Of a stretch of DNA of 64,000 nucleotides, positions 1 through 7,858 are shown one piece after another. The notes under the pieces were generated by a model. That model did not search any database and was not told the origin of the DNA. It worked only from the letters and a program-made list of their open reading frames with translations. A program made the position numbers and the translations under genes. The stretch comes from Rhodobiaceae bacterium (GTDB lineage Bacteria; Pseudomonadota; Alphaproteobacteria; Rhizobiales; Tepidamorphaceae), in assembly GCA_020637855.1 (NCBI GenBank), contig JACKJR010000001.1, forward strand, positions 1,066,226 through 1,130,225, in the 5' to 3' direction. Numbering within the stretch: position 1 is the first letter of the stretch; every line of letters starts with the position of its first letter.

Positions 1-86
1 CTTGGTATTGATCTAACTCAGCTTGTTCACATCGGCTTACAATAGAAGAAGAAATACGGGCCCCGGGCAACAGAAGTAATAGGAGA

Positions 87-935
87 GTGGCATTCAGCGT
101 GGCGAGCTTGAGAAAACGTCCGACGGTCTTCAGAGCTTTGGGAAGACAAAGCTTGCCAGACCGGATTGAAGTCGGTGGACAGTCCTATGCCTTGATCGAG
201 GAATTCAAGCATGACTCGTGGGCTGCAACGGGGCTTTACGAAAACGACCAACATGGGAAGGTCATTAGCAAGTTCAATCGAAAACAGCCTGTTTTTGGTG
301 TGCCGATGTCCTGGCTCGGGCGTTGGCTGGCCCACAGGGAGAATTGGTTCCTTGAACGCCTCGATGAGGTTGACGGCATACCGAAAAGCCTTGGACCGGT
401 CAGCGTTGATGGCAAGCGCCAGTGGAACGCAATCGCGCGGTCTTTCGTCGATGGTCGGCCTTTCACCCGGCGCGATCGAGAAGGCTACGCGTTCTATGAT
501 GAGCTGTGGCGCCTCGTCCACGCCCTGCATGAGCGATCAATTGCATATGTTGACCTGCACAAGCGTGAGAACATCATCATCGACCACTCAGGTTCGCCAC
601 ATCTAGTCGATTTCCAGGTTGCTTTCGCTTTAACAAAATCTTGGCCGGGTAATGGATGGCTCGCCCGCCGGATATTCCAGGTTTTGGCAGATATGGACTG
701 CTACCATGTCCGAAAGCACTATGCTGTCTGTCACAGTGATGATTTCAGTGATGAAGAAAGAGAGGCCTATATTGCGCGTCCCGGATTTGTCCGGTTTCAC
801 CGGCGCTTTGCGGAACCGTTGCGGCAATTCCGTCGCCGCCTCCTGACACTGCTCCGGATACGCGATAAATCTGGTCTGCCAAGCAGTGAAATAGACGCCG
901 AGGCTGCATTCAGGGTGAACCGCAAGGAAGATTGA
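87..935 (+). CDS. kinase-fold protein, possibly LPS/Kdo kinase-like
   Basis: A 282-residue protein with the catalytic core signature of the protein-kinase-like superfamily: a D-L-H-K-R-E-N catalytic loop near residues 155-161, followed by V-D-F-Q near residue 174 in place of DFG. This layout matches the small RIO/WaaP/InaA-like kinases that phosphorylate lipopolysaccharide core sugars or other small substrates, but I cannot name the substrate. A GTG at 87 has AGGAG only one base upstream; an in-frame GTG at 99 has the same AGGAG 13 bases upstream, so the start may be 99. No membrane segment is evident. It stands alone beside tRNA-Glu. The kinase fold is fairly secure, the role is not. Confidence 0.6.
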   Translation: MAFSVASLRKRPTVFRALGRQSLPDRIEVGGQSYALIEEFKHDSWAATGLYENDQHGKVISKFNRKQPVFGVPMSWLGRWLAHRENWFLERLDEVDGIPKSLGPVSVDGKRQWNAIARSFVDGRPFTRRDREGYAFYDELWRLVHALHERSIAYVDLHKRENIIIDHSGSPHLVDFQVAFALTKSWPGNGWLARRIFQVLADMDCYHVRKHYAVCHSDDFSDEEREAYIARPGFVRFHRRFAEPLRQFRRRLLTLLRIRDKSGLPSSEIDAEAAFRVNRKED

Positions 936-1059
936 TGGCGCACGCCCGAATCCGAGAAGGGTCCCGTAAGGTGCGGGACGCGCATCGAAAAGCATAAGCG
1001 GATCAAATGGGCGGAATATTCCCGCGCCTTGCCGCTTACTATTGATTTTTATGGATTTT

Positions 1060-1134
1060 TGGTACGCCCTACGGGACTCGAACCCGTGTTTCCGCCGTGA
1101 AAGGGCGGTGTCCTAACCACTAGACGAAGGGCGC
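1060..1134 (-). tRNA. tRNA-Glu (anticodon TTC)
   Basis: On the minus strand a full cloverleaf can be drawn: a 7-bp acceptor (GCGCCCT with AGGGCGT, G-U first pair), anticodon loop with TTC, a T-arm with GTTCGAGTC, and encoded CCA at 1062-1060. The length of 75 nt fits the family. Confidence 0.95.
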
Positions 1135-1225
1135 TCCAGAGAGCGCTTATAGAGATGCCACTGCGCCGCTTCAAGGCTGCATGCGCCTCAGCTTGCGAAT
1201 TTTTCAACAGGTGGCCGGTTGCCTC

Positions 1226-1666
1226 CTACCAGTGCCCAGTATTGCCCATCGATGCCCAGGGTTCCGCTGGCGCAAGCGCATCGCCTTTCTGCAGCAATTC
1301 GATCGAGATATTGTCGGGCGAGCGGATGAAGGCCATGTATCCGTCGCGGGGAGGGCGGTTGATGGTGACGCCTGAATCCATCAGCTTCCGGCAGGTCTCG
1401 TAGATGTCATCCACGAGGAATGCCAGGTGGCCGAAATTGCGCCCCTCGCCATATTCCTCAGGATCCCAGTTGTAGGTCAGTTCCAGCAGCGGAGCGCGTT
1501 CCGCTCTGGCGCGGCTTTCGTCATCCGGTGCTGACAGGAAAATCAGTGTGAAACGGCCTTGCTCGCTGTCTCGCCGCGACGTTTCGATCATGCCGAGCTT
1601 GTCGCAGTAGAAATCGAGGGATTTGTCGACATCGCTGACACGTACCATCGTGTGGAGATATTTCAT
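1226..1666 (-). CDS. gloA: lactoylglutathione lyase (glyoxalase I), VOC family
   Basis: A 146-residue vicinal-oxygen-chelate protein that isomerises the methylglyoxal-glutathione hemithioacetal to S-lactoylglutathione in the cytosol. The four expected metal ligands are visible as H5, E62, H80 and E123, in two beta-alpha-beta-beta-beta halves. Length and spacing match bacterial GloA, and the methionine at 1666 gives the family's usual N-terminus (MKYLHTM). It is a single gene, divergent from the sirtuin gene at 1750. Nothing about the sequence is unusual. Confidence 0.93.
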   Translation of the reverse strand: MKYLHTMVRVSDVDKSLDFYCDKLGMIETSRRDSEQGRFTLIFLSAPDDESRARAERAPLLELTYNWDPEEYGEGRNFGHLAFLVDDIYETCRKLMDSGVTINRPPRDGYMAFIRSPDNISIELLQKGDALAPAEPWASMGNTGHW

Positions 1667-1749
1667 GAAGTTTCGCTCGCTGATTGGAAATTGGATTGTG
1701 GTTGATCCTAGATTAGGTCACGGGCTCACAAATCCAAGACCGGACACTG

Positions 1750-2565
1750 ATGCAATTCCACGATTTCACAAATGAACCTGCCGGAGCAGGAGATGGCGGC
1801 AGACAACTCGCCCGGCTGATCGATGCAGCGGCACGCATCGTGATCTTTACCGGCGCCGGCGTCAGCACGGACTGCGGCATCCCGGATTTCCGCAGCCCGA
1901 CCGGGATATGGAAGACCAACATGCCGATACCGTTTCAGGAGTTCATGGCCGATCCTGATGCGCGCCGCGAGGCCTGGCGGCGCAAGTTCGCGATCCAACC
2001 CAGCTTCGAGGCAGCCGAGACGACAGGCGTTCATGAAAGCCGGTCGCATCACGCTGTAACGCGGATTTATGGAACGGGCCGTGTGTCCGCCGTGATCACC
2101 CAGAATATCGACAATCTGCATCAGGCTTCAGGAATCCCGTCCGAAAAGGTGATCGAGCTGCATGGCAACGGCTCCTATGCGGTGTGCCTGTCCTGTGATG
2201 CCCGCCATGAACTGGCTTTTATCCGGGAAGCCTTCCATGAGAAGGGCGAGCCGCCGGATTGCACCCGTTGCGGCGGCATCCTGAAGACGGCGACGATCTC
2301 GTTCGGGCAGGGCATGCCACAGGAAGAGATGCTGCGCGCGCGCGCCGAAACGCTGGCCTGCGACCTGTTTCTGGCGATTGGCTCCTCGCTTGTCGTGCAT
2401 CCGGCGGCAACCTTGCCGATGATCGCGGCCGAGAACGGGGCCGATCTCGTCATCGTCAACAACGAGGAAACGCCGCTCGATCCGCTCGCAAGCCTCGTTG
2501 TTCGTGCCAACATCGCGGATGCATTCGCGCACTGGATGCTGACGCGTGCAGGTATGACGCAATAA
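1750..2565 (+). CDS. cobB: NAD-dependent protein deacylase, sirtuin (Sir2) family
   Basis: A 271-residue sirtuin. The NAD-binding GAGVST and PDFRS motifs sit near residues 35-49, T-Q-N-I-D near 119-123, the catalytic histidine in LHGN near residue 138, and four zinc cysteines as CLSC (about 146/149) and CTRC (about 171/174). These are all the residues needed for NAD-dependent lysine deacylation. It is monocistronic and followed by a 222-base leader region belonging to the cold-shock gene. The gene name is by family analogy; substrate class cannot be told from sequence. Confidence 0.92.
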   Translation: MQFHDFTNEPAGAGDGGRQLARLIDAAARIVIFTGAGVSTDCGIPDFRSPTGIWKTNMPIPFQEFMADPDARREAWRRKFAIQPSFEAAETTGVHESRSHHAVTRIYGTGRVSAVITQNIDNLHQASGIPSEKVIELHGNGSYAVCLSCDARHELAFIREAFHEKGEPPDCTRCGGILKTATISFGQGMPQEEMLRARAETLACDLFLAIGSSLVVHPAATLPMIAAENGADLVIVNNEETPLDPLASLVVRANIADAFAHWMLTRAGMTQ

Positions 2566-2615
2566 ATCCACACTTGCTGCGAAACCTACGCGTCTGTGAA
2601 AATCAGGCAGAATTG

Positions 2616-2636
2616 CCCTTTCAGTGTGCGAAAGGG
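2616..2636 (+). promoter_or_regulatory. hairpin in the leader between sirtuin and cold-shock genes
   Basis: Perfect 7-bp stem CCCTTTC / GAAAGGG with a 7-nt loop. No T-run follows, so it is not a clear terminator. It lies 152 bases before the cold-shock gene start. Long structured leaders are known for cspA-type mRNAs, so a role in that leader is possible. Confidence 0.35.
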
Positions 2637-2787
2637 GTGTTATCCTCTTTATCGAATCAATGCGCCATCTGCGCCAGTGATGCGTAGCGAGGTGTTTGTG
2701 CCTGCGGGTGATTGGACACTCGGTAGGCCGCTCGGCATCCGGTGAGGTGGTGGATGCGGCAGACGTGCGTTTGGGGGAGTTGTTGTC

Positions 2788-3453
2788 ATGGGGGCGAAGT
2801 CGGGGGGGGACCTCACAGCCTCGGAGCGGCAGGCTGAAGCTTATGCCGATGTTGGTCACCGGGACGGTGATGGCATACGCAAGGCACATGCCGATGATCT
2901 TGCGGCCTTTCGCGATGAAGGGATCGAAGGCGACGAAGGCGTCGATGTCATTGAAATCGCGGGCCGTATCAAGTGGTTCGACGTGTCGAAGGGGTTTGGC
3001 TTCATCATTCCGGACAACGGAATGCCGGATGTGCTGCTGCATGTGACCTGCCTGCGCCGCGACGGATTCCAGACGGCTTACGAGGGTGCCCGCGTCGTCT
3101 GCGAGGCGCTGAACCGGCCCAAGGGGCTTCAGGCGTTCCGCATTCTCAGCATGGATGAATCGACTGCCGTGCATCCCGCTCAGGTCGAACCGCGCACCCA
3201 TGTATCGGTGACGGCGGAGGGTGAGTTCGAGCGCGTCGAGGTCAAGTGGTTCAACCGCATTCGCGGGTATGGTTTCCTGACGCGCGGCTCAGGTACGCCG
3301 GACATTTTCGTGCACATGGAAACCCTGCGCCGCTTCGGCTTCACCGAGCTCAGGCAGGGCCAGACGCTTCTGGTCCGCTTCGGCAATGGCCCCAAGGGTG
3401 TCATGGCCGCGGAGCTGAAACCCGACGGGCCGGGAGGCTTTTCCTCACACTGA
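2788..3453 (+). CDS. tandem cold-shock-domain protein
   Basis: A 221-residue cytosolic protein with two cold-shock domains: the first near residues 55-120 (I-K-W-F-D, then G-F-G-F-I), the second near 150-215 (V-K-W-F-N, then G-Y-G-F-L and D-I-F-V-H). The aromatic RNP1/RNP2 residues are kept better in the second. This two-domain form is common in Rhizobiales and binds single-stranded nucleic acid. The first 50 residues are acidic and not part of either domain. ATG at 2788 has a G-rich ribosome site (GGGGGAG) upstream. The leader carries a hairpin at 2616-2636, which may matter for temperature control. Confidence 0.9.
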   Translation: MGAKSGGDLTASERQAEAYADVGHRDGDGIRKAHADDLAAFRDEGIEGDEGVDVIEIAGRIKWFDVSKGFGFIIPDNGMPDVLLHVTCLRRDGFQTAYEGARVVCEALNRPKGLQAFRILSMDESTAVHPAQVEPRTHVSVTAEGEFERVEVKWFNRIRGYGFLTRGSGTPDIFVHMETLRRFGFTELRQGQTLLVRFGNGPKGVMAAELKPDGPGGFSSH

Positions 3454-3545
3454 CCCGCGCGCTTAACCTTCAGTGGGTGAAGCGATTGCCTTGCCGCAAT
3501 TGGCGGATAAGAGTGTCCGGAATGATGCATCCGGAAGAAAAGATC

Positions 3546-4010
3546 ATGCGCATATTCGCTCCGATCCGTATTGCGGCTTGGCTTGTCTCCGCGCTTCTGC
3601 TCGCCCTTTCGGTTCCTGCATCGCGTGCCGATGATACGCTGACCATCGATACACCCAGTGGCCCGGTCGCCTTTACGATTGAACTGGCGCTGACGCCGGA
3701 AGAGCAGGCGCGCGGTCTCATGTTTCGCAATTCACTGGCCGAGCGCCACGGCATGCTGTTTGATTTCGGCGCCGAGCGCGAGGTCAACATGTGGATGAAG
3801 AACACGCTGATCCCGCTCGACATGCTGTTCATCAGGGCGGATGGCACGATCCATCATATTGCCGCGCAAACCGAGCCGCTGTCCCTCGACGTCATCGGTT
3901 CGGGCGGAGACGTTAAAGCGGTACTGGAGATTGCCGGAGGCGCGGCGAAAACGCTTGGCATTGCGCAAGGCGCAAAGGTTCACCACGCGATATTTTCAGG
4001 TAGCCAGTAG
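3546..4010 (+). CDS. exported DUF192 protein
   Basis: A 154-residue protein with a signal peptide (hydrophobic stretch about residues 8-25, cleavage near A-S-R-A|D) and a DUF192 domain: T-P-E-E-Q-A-R-G-L-M-F-R near residues 58-69, then M-W-M-K-N-T-L-I-P-L-D-M-L-F. The family is periplasmic and of unknown biochemical function. I chose ATG 3546 because the signal peptide then begins directly (MRIFAP); ATGs at 3522 and 3525 would add seven or eight polar residues. It follows the cold-shock gene by 92 bases and is convergent with tRNA-Arg. Confidence 0.88.
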   Translation: MRIFAPIRIAAWLVSALLLALSVPASRADDTLTIDTPSGPVAFTIELALTPEEQARGLMFRNSLAERHGMLFDFGAEREVNMWMKNTLIPLDMLFIRADGTIHHIAAQTEPLSLDVIGSGGDVKAVLEIAGGAAKTLGIAQGAKVHHAIFSGSQ

Positions 4011-4032
4011 GCGCTGCATTGCAAATAAAGAT

Positions 4033-4109
4033 TGGCGACCCCGGCAGGATTCGAACCTGCGACCATCAGCTTAGAAGGCTGGTGCTCTATCCAACTGAGC
4101 TACGGGGCC
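4033..4109 (-). tRNA. tRNA-Arg (anticodon TCT)
   Basis: Minus-strand cloverleaf of 77 nt: acceptor GGCCCCG / CGGGGTC, D-arm GCTCAGTTGGATAGAGC, anticodon loop CTTCTAA (TCT), T-loop TTCGAAT, discriminator G and encoded CCA. Confidence 0.96.
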
Positions 4110-4146
4110 GTTTTTGATTGGGCCGCCGGGGCGCGAGGCGGGAAGT

Positions 4147-4452
4147 TCAGTGCGTCCACATCCCGCGGCGGTCGAAGCGGAAATTGTCGGAATAAGAGAC
4201 GACACGGCGGCGGCGCGCAGGCTCTGAAAAGACCTGCGCATCGATGCCGTTCTTCTCGGCATAGGCAAGCGCTTCTTCCTTGCTGTCGAAGCTCAGGCGC
4301 AACTGCTGACGGGTATCGCGTGAACTCGTCCAGCCCATCAGCGGCTCGACCTCGCGGGGAGCCGCCTGTTCGAACTCGAGCAACCAGTGGCGCGTCTTGG
4401 CTTTTCCAGATTGCATGGCCGTTCTTGCGGGGCGGTAGATCTTTGCGCGCAT
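4147..4452 (-). CDS. NADH dehydrogenase accessory subunit, NDUFS4-like (ETC complex I subunit family)
   Basis: A 101-residue soluble protein of the conserved 'ETC complex I subunit' family, the alphaproteobacterial counterpart of mitochondrial NDUFS4 (18-kDa subunit). Visible hallmarks are the N-terminal M-x-A-K-I-Y-R-P-A-R-T-A-M-Q-S-G, a central W-L-L-E-F and P-L-M-G-W, and a C-terminal F-x-S-K-E-E-A-L-A-Y-A followed by Y-S-D-N-F. It would sit on the peripheral arm of complex I. It lies alone between tRNA-Arg and tRNA-Pro, away from any nuo operon in this window. Confidence 0.9.
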   Translation of the reverse strand: MRAKIYRPARTAMQSGKAKTRHWLLEFEQAAPREVEPLMGWTSSRDTRQQLRLSFDSKEEALAYAEKNGIDAQVFSEPARRRRVVSYSDNFRFDRRGMWTH

Positions 4453-4534
4453 GTATGTCTTCCAGCCTTAAGTGTTCATTCCCAAGTGTTCATTCCAAGG
4501 TCGGTGCGTACTGCCCACACGCCATTGCCGCGAA

Positions 4535-4611
4535 TGGTCGGGGCAGCAAGATTCGAACTTGCGACCCCCTGGTCCCAAACCAGGTGCGCTACCAGACTGC
4601 GCTATGCCCCG
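4535..4611 (-). tRNA. tRNA-Pro (anticodon TGG)
   Basis: Minus-strand cloverleaf of 77 nt: acceptor CGGGGCA / TGCCCCG, anticodon stem CCTGG / CCAGG around TTTGGGA (TGG), T-loop TTCGAAT, and encoded CCA. Confidence 0.96.
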
Positions 4612-4808
4612 ATCCGTGCCCGCGGCTAGCGGTGCAGCAGGTGCTAGGTGCCACCATAACACGGCTATGGCAAGCCGCTTGCGCGATTTCGATGTTCAAT
4701 GCCGCAACCGATGTCCGGCATGGTTGACAAAAGACGGATACAAACGATGCGGGTATGGTCCCGGGTTCGGGTTTCGCTTTGAAATCGCCTACTGCTGCCC
4801 GGACACCA

Positions 4809-6002
4809 TCAAACCCCGCCACCCGCATTTCGCCAGCGTTCCAGCCCCGCCTCGAGGTCGGCTTTCAGGTCGGCGACATCCTCCAGCCCGATATGCAGGC
4901 GGATGGCCGGGCCTTCGGCTTCGAATTTGGTCGCCGTGCGGTAGCTCGAACAATCGAACGGGATCGCAAGGCTCTCATATCCTCCCCAGGAATAGCCCAG
5001 TCCGAAATAGGCCAGGTGATCCAGGAAGGCCGCAACCGCTTCGTCCGGCCCCGGTTGCATGACGAGACTGAACAGGCCGGAGCTGCCGGTGAAGTCGCGC
5101 TTCCAGATAGCATGGCCGGGATGGCTTTCCAGCCCCGGATGCAACACGCGGGAGACTTCGGGCCGCGTTTCCAGCCAGCGCGCGATTTCGAGCGCCGAGG
5201 CCATGTGCCGGTCGAGCCGAACATGCATGGTTCTCAGGCCCCGCTGCCCCAGATAGATGTCGTCCGGGCTGCTGGCGAGCCCCATCGATCCCCAGGTATT
5301 GTGAAGGTCTTTCCAGAGCTTCGCATTCGCTGTCACGGTGCCAAGCATGATGTCGGAATGCCCGCCGGTATATTTCGTGCCTGCATAGACGGCGATGTCG
5401 GCGCCGTGTTCGAGCGGCCGGAAGAACAGCGGCGTCGCCCAGGTGTTGTCCATGATCGCGGGAATGTCCGCATCGTTCGCGATCGCCGTAACGGCCGGAA
5501 CGTCCAGCATCTCGAATGTCTGCGAGCCGGGGGATTCAAAGAAGATAGCCTGCGTATTGTCGCGGATCAGCGTTTTCAGGCCATCGCTTGCGAGCAGGGG
5601 ATCGAAATAGGTCGTCTCAATGCCAAGCGGTTTGAGAACCGTGTCGCAGAAATGACGGGTCGGATGATAGACGTTATCAGCGACAAGGACATGGCCATTG
5701 GCCCGCACCACGCTCATGAAGGCCAGCGCGATCGCGGCAAGGCCTGAGGATGTGAGCACCGTTCCCGCGCCGCCGTCGAGTTCGGTCAGCGCGTCTTCCA
5801 GCGCCTCTGCCGTCGGGTTTCCGCGCCGGCCATAGGTGTAGCGCACCTTGCGCGACTTGAGCGTGGCGACATCGGGATAGAGCACCGTCGAGCCGTGATA
5901 GACCGGCGGATTGACGAAACCGAAATACTCCTCCGTCTTGCGGCCGGACCTGACGACCGTTGTCCCGAGGCCTTTTTCCGCGCTGTTCTTCTTGTCCGAC
6001 AT
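4809..6002 (-). CDS. metC: cystathionine beta-lyase (PLP-dependent)
   Basis: A 397-residue Cys/Met-metabolism PLP enzyme that cleaves cystathionine to homocysteine, pyruvate and ammonia. The PLP lysine is in A-G-T-K-Y-T-G-G-H near residue 210; S-S-G-L-A-A and the D-N-T-W motif are also visible. The start at 6002 has GGGAGG eight bases upstream and gives MSDKKNSAEKG, a normal N-terminus; a longer in-frame start at 6098 would add 32 unrelated residues. Cystathionine gamma-synthase-type relatives look alike, but the N-terminal region and length fit the beta-lyase group. It is divergent from aapJ across a 531-base spacer. Confidence 0.88.
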   Translation of the reverse strand: MSDKKNSAEKGLGTTVVRSGRKTEEYFGFVNPPVYHGSTVLYPDVATLKSRKVRYTYGRRGNPTAEALEDALTELDGGAGTVLTSSGLAAIALAFMSVVRANGHVLVADNVYHPTRHFCDTVLKPLGIETTYFDPLLASDGLKTLIRDNTQAIFFESPGSQTFEMLDVPAVTAIANDADIPAIMDNTWATPLFFRPLEHGADIAVYAGTKYTGGHSDIMLGTVTANAKLWKDLHNTWGSMGLASSPDDIYLGQRGLRTMHVRLDRHMASALEIARWLETRPEVSRVLHPGLESHPGHAIWKRDFTGSSGLFSLVMQPGPDEAVAAFLDHLAYFGLGYSWGGYESLAIPFDCSSYRTATKFEAEGPAIRLHIGLEDVADLKADLEAGLERWRNAGGGV

Positions 6003-6533
6003 GTTTCCTCCCGGTTGCCCAAAAATCCCGCGTGCCCGCCATTTCGGCAAATGATGCGGCCCTGACCGCAGGCGATACGGTTTACCTATTCTGATCACGA
6101 ATGATACCGCAGTGCGTAAAAATCTTGACCTTGCAGCGATGATCGCCTTGGATGGGGCTGCTGTCGCCGGATACGGTCAACAAGGCGGAGAAACCGCCGG
6201 ACAGCCTGAGGGGAACAGGGGGTGTCATTATATGGCATCCATGCGCGCGGATTTCCGCGTCGTCTGCCTTTTCCTTCCTGGCTTGTCCGGCTTGCTGCCG
6301 GATCGTTTCTGCCCGCCACATCGCTTCATAGCCGGTGCTTATTTAATTCCGGCGCTATGGAGCGGTATGGGCAACTCCCGGTGTATGGCGAAGGTGAGAG
6401 AGGGGACTAGCCTGTGGCGCTGAATGCTTGGTGGGGAATCGCGAGACGAGAGTTTCGCGGATTTTCACGTGAAGAAGCCAGCAACGCCACGGGTCGAAGC
6501 CCGGGAACAGCAATTGAAAGAAAAGGCTGCAAG
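6003..6533. other. 531-base spacer between metC and aapJ
   Basis: I see no convincing gene here. It must hold promoters for both divergent genes. Structured elements near aapJ are a perfect 10-bp palindrome TTCACGTGAA at 6464-6473 and an inverted repeat CGCGA / TCGCG at about 6440-6459. Nitrogen- or amino-acid-responsive control of aap would act here, but no known operator is recognisable with certainty. Confidence 0.5.
6464..6473. promoter_or_regulatory. 10-bp perfect palindrome upstream of aapJ
   Basis: TTCACGTGAA, 60 bases before the aapJ start codon, in a position suitable for an operator. A palindrome of this length can occur by chance in 64 kb, so this is only a candidate. Confidence 0.25.
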
Positions 6534-7550
6534 ATGAAACATCTTTTCACGGCCGCGGTCGTAACCGCCGCGTTCGGCTTTGGCGCTGTCGGCGCCCAGG
6601 CAGCGTCACTCGATGACGTCAAGGCCAAGGGCTTCGTTCAGTGCGGTGTGAGCCAGGGTCTGCCGGGCTTCTCCAACCCGGACGACAAGGGTAACTGGAC
6701 CGGCATTGACGTTGATTACTGCCGCGCTCTGGCAGCGGCTGTCTTCGGCAGCGGCGACGCTGTTAAGTTCACGCCGCTTTCGGCCAAGGAGCGTTTTACC
6801 GCGCTTCAGACCGGTGAAGTCGACATCCTGTCGCGCAACACCACCTGGACCATGGGCCGCGACACCTCGCTTGGCCTGAACTTTGCCGGTGTGACCTACT
6901 ATGACGGTCAGGGCTTCATGGTTCGCAAATCGCTTGGCGTGACCTCTGCGCTCGAGCTCGAAGGCGCCAGCGTTTGCACCAACACCGGTACGACGACGGA
7001 GCTCAACGTTGCGGACTACTTCCGTGCCAACAACATGAACTACGAAATCGTCGCCTTCGAGAAGGCTGACGAGGTTGTCGGTGCTTATGATGCCGGTCGC
7101 TGCGATGTTTACACCACGGACGCATCGGGCCTGTATGCACAGCGTCTGAAACTGACCAACCCGGACGATCACGTGGTTCTGCCCGAGATCATCTCCAAGG
7201 AGCCGCTCGGCCCGGTCGTCCGTCAGGGCGATGACCAGTGGTTCAACATTGCCAAGTGGGTGTACTTCGCACTCATCAATGCCGAGGAGCTCGGTGTGAC
7301 CAAAGCCAATGTCGGCGACATGATGGGTTCCGACAATCCGTCCATCAAGCGTCTGCTCGGCACCGAAGGCGGCTTTGGTGAAGCCATTGGCCTGGGCAAC
7401 GACTGGGCTGCCAACGCCATCAAGGCGGTTGGCAACTACGGCGAAATGTTCGACGCCAACGTCGGCCCGGACACGCCGCTTGGCATTGCGCGCGGTCAGA
7501 ATGCTCTGTGGAGCAAGGGTGGCCTGCAGTACGCACCGCCGGTTCGTTAA
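6534..7550 (+). CDS. aapJ: general L-amino acid ABC transporter, periplasmic binding protein
   Basis: A 338-residue solute-binding protein with a signal peptide (cleavage near A-Q-A|A-S, residue 23) and the family-3 amino-acid-binding fold. It has the AapJ/BztA traits D-V-K-A-K-G-F-V-Q-C-G-V-S near the mature N-terminus and a W-x-G-I-D-V-D-Y-C-R-A motif. It delivers a wide range of L-amino acids to AapQM. ATG 6534 follows AAAGG by seven bases; the reading frame is open further upstream, but that part has no signal peptide. It heads the aapJQMP operon, and a strong hairpin follows it. Confidence 0.96.
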   Translation: MKHLFTAAVVTAAFGFGAVGAQAASLDDVKAKGFVQCGVSQGLPGFSNPDDKGNWTGIDVDYCRALAAAVFGSGDAVKFTPLSAKERFTALQTGEVDILSRNTTWTMGRDTSLGLNFAGVTYYDGQGFMVRKSLGVTSALELEGASVCTNTGTTTELNVADYFRANNMNYEIVAFEKADEVVGAYDAGRCDVYTTDASGLYAQRLKLTNPDDHVVLPEIISKEPLGPVVRQGDDQWFNIAKWVYFALINAEELGVTKANVGDMMGSDNPSIKRLLGTEGGFGEAIGLGNDWAANAIKAVGNYGEMFDANVGPDTPLGIARGQNALWSKGGLQYAPPVR

Positions 7551-7858
7551 TCGGCTGCTTTGAATACTCTCCGGCCGGCAATACCGGCCGGAGAATCTCG
7601 ACCGGGCCCTGCGCGCGAACTGCTGGAGACGCGTAAGGATCTGGAACCACGAAGGCAGGGATTCCGCTTCAAACTGTCTGGGGGCAGACGGTTTCTGGCT
7701 TTGGACTACCGGGGAAACACCCCTGGGCGTTGAAAGCAATTTGCCGGATTTCCTGTTGCCTGCACCAAAGGTTGCCACTGCGCATCCGGGCAGGCCGTTT
7801 GACCCATTGAGCGCAAGCACATCCCGAGAGTGCGGCGCGAAAGGCGGGCAGAGGGGCA
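7551..7858 (+). other. 308-base spacer between aapJ and aapQ
   Basis: No gene seen. The notable content is the hairpin at 7568-7594 just after aapJ. The rest shows no clear signal apart from the GAGGGGCA ribosome site of aapQ at its end. Confidence 0.6.
7568..7594 (+). terminator. intercistronic hairpin downstream of aapJ
   Basis: An 11-bp stem (TCTCCGGCCGG / CCGGCCGGAGA) with a 5-nt loop, 18 bases after the aapJ stop. No T-run follows, so it is more likely an mRNA-stabilising or partly terminating element that keeps binding-protein mRNA in excess over permease mRNA, as known for other binding-protein-first ABC operons. Confidence 0.65.

Noticed and set aside
4032..4727. 231-codon plus-strand frame across two tRNA genes
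   Set aside because: Its translation contains the typical G-F-E-P-A-T peptide produced by reading the complement of tRNA genes; the tRNAs and the NDUFS4-like gene explain the region.
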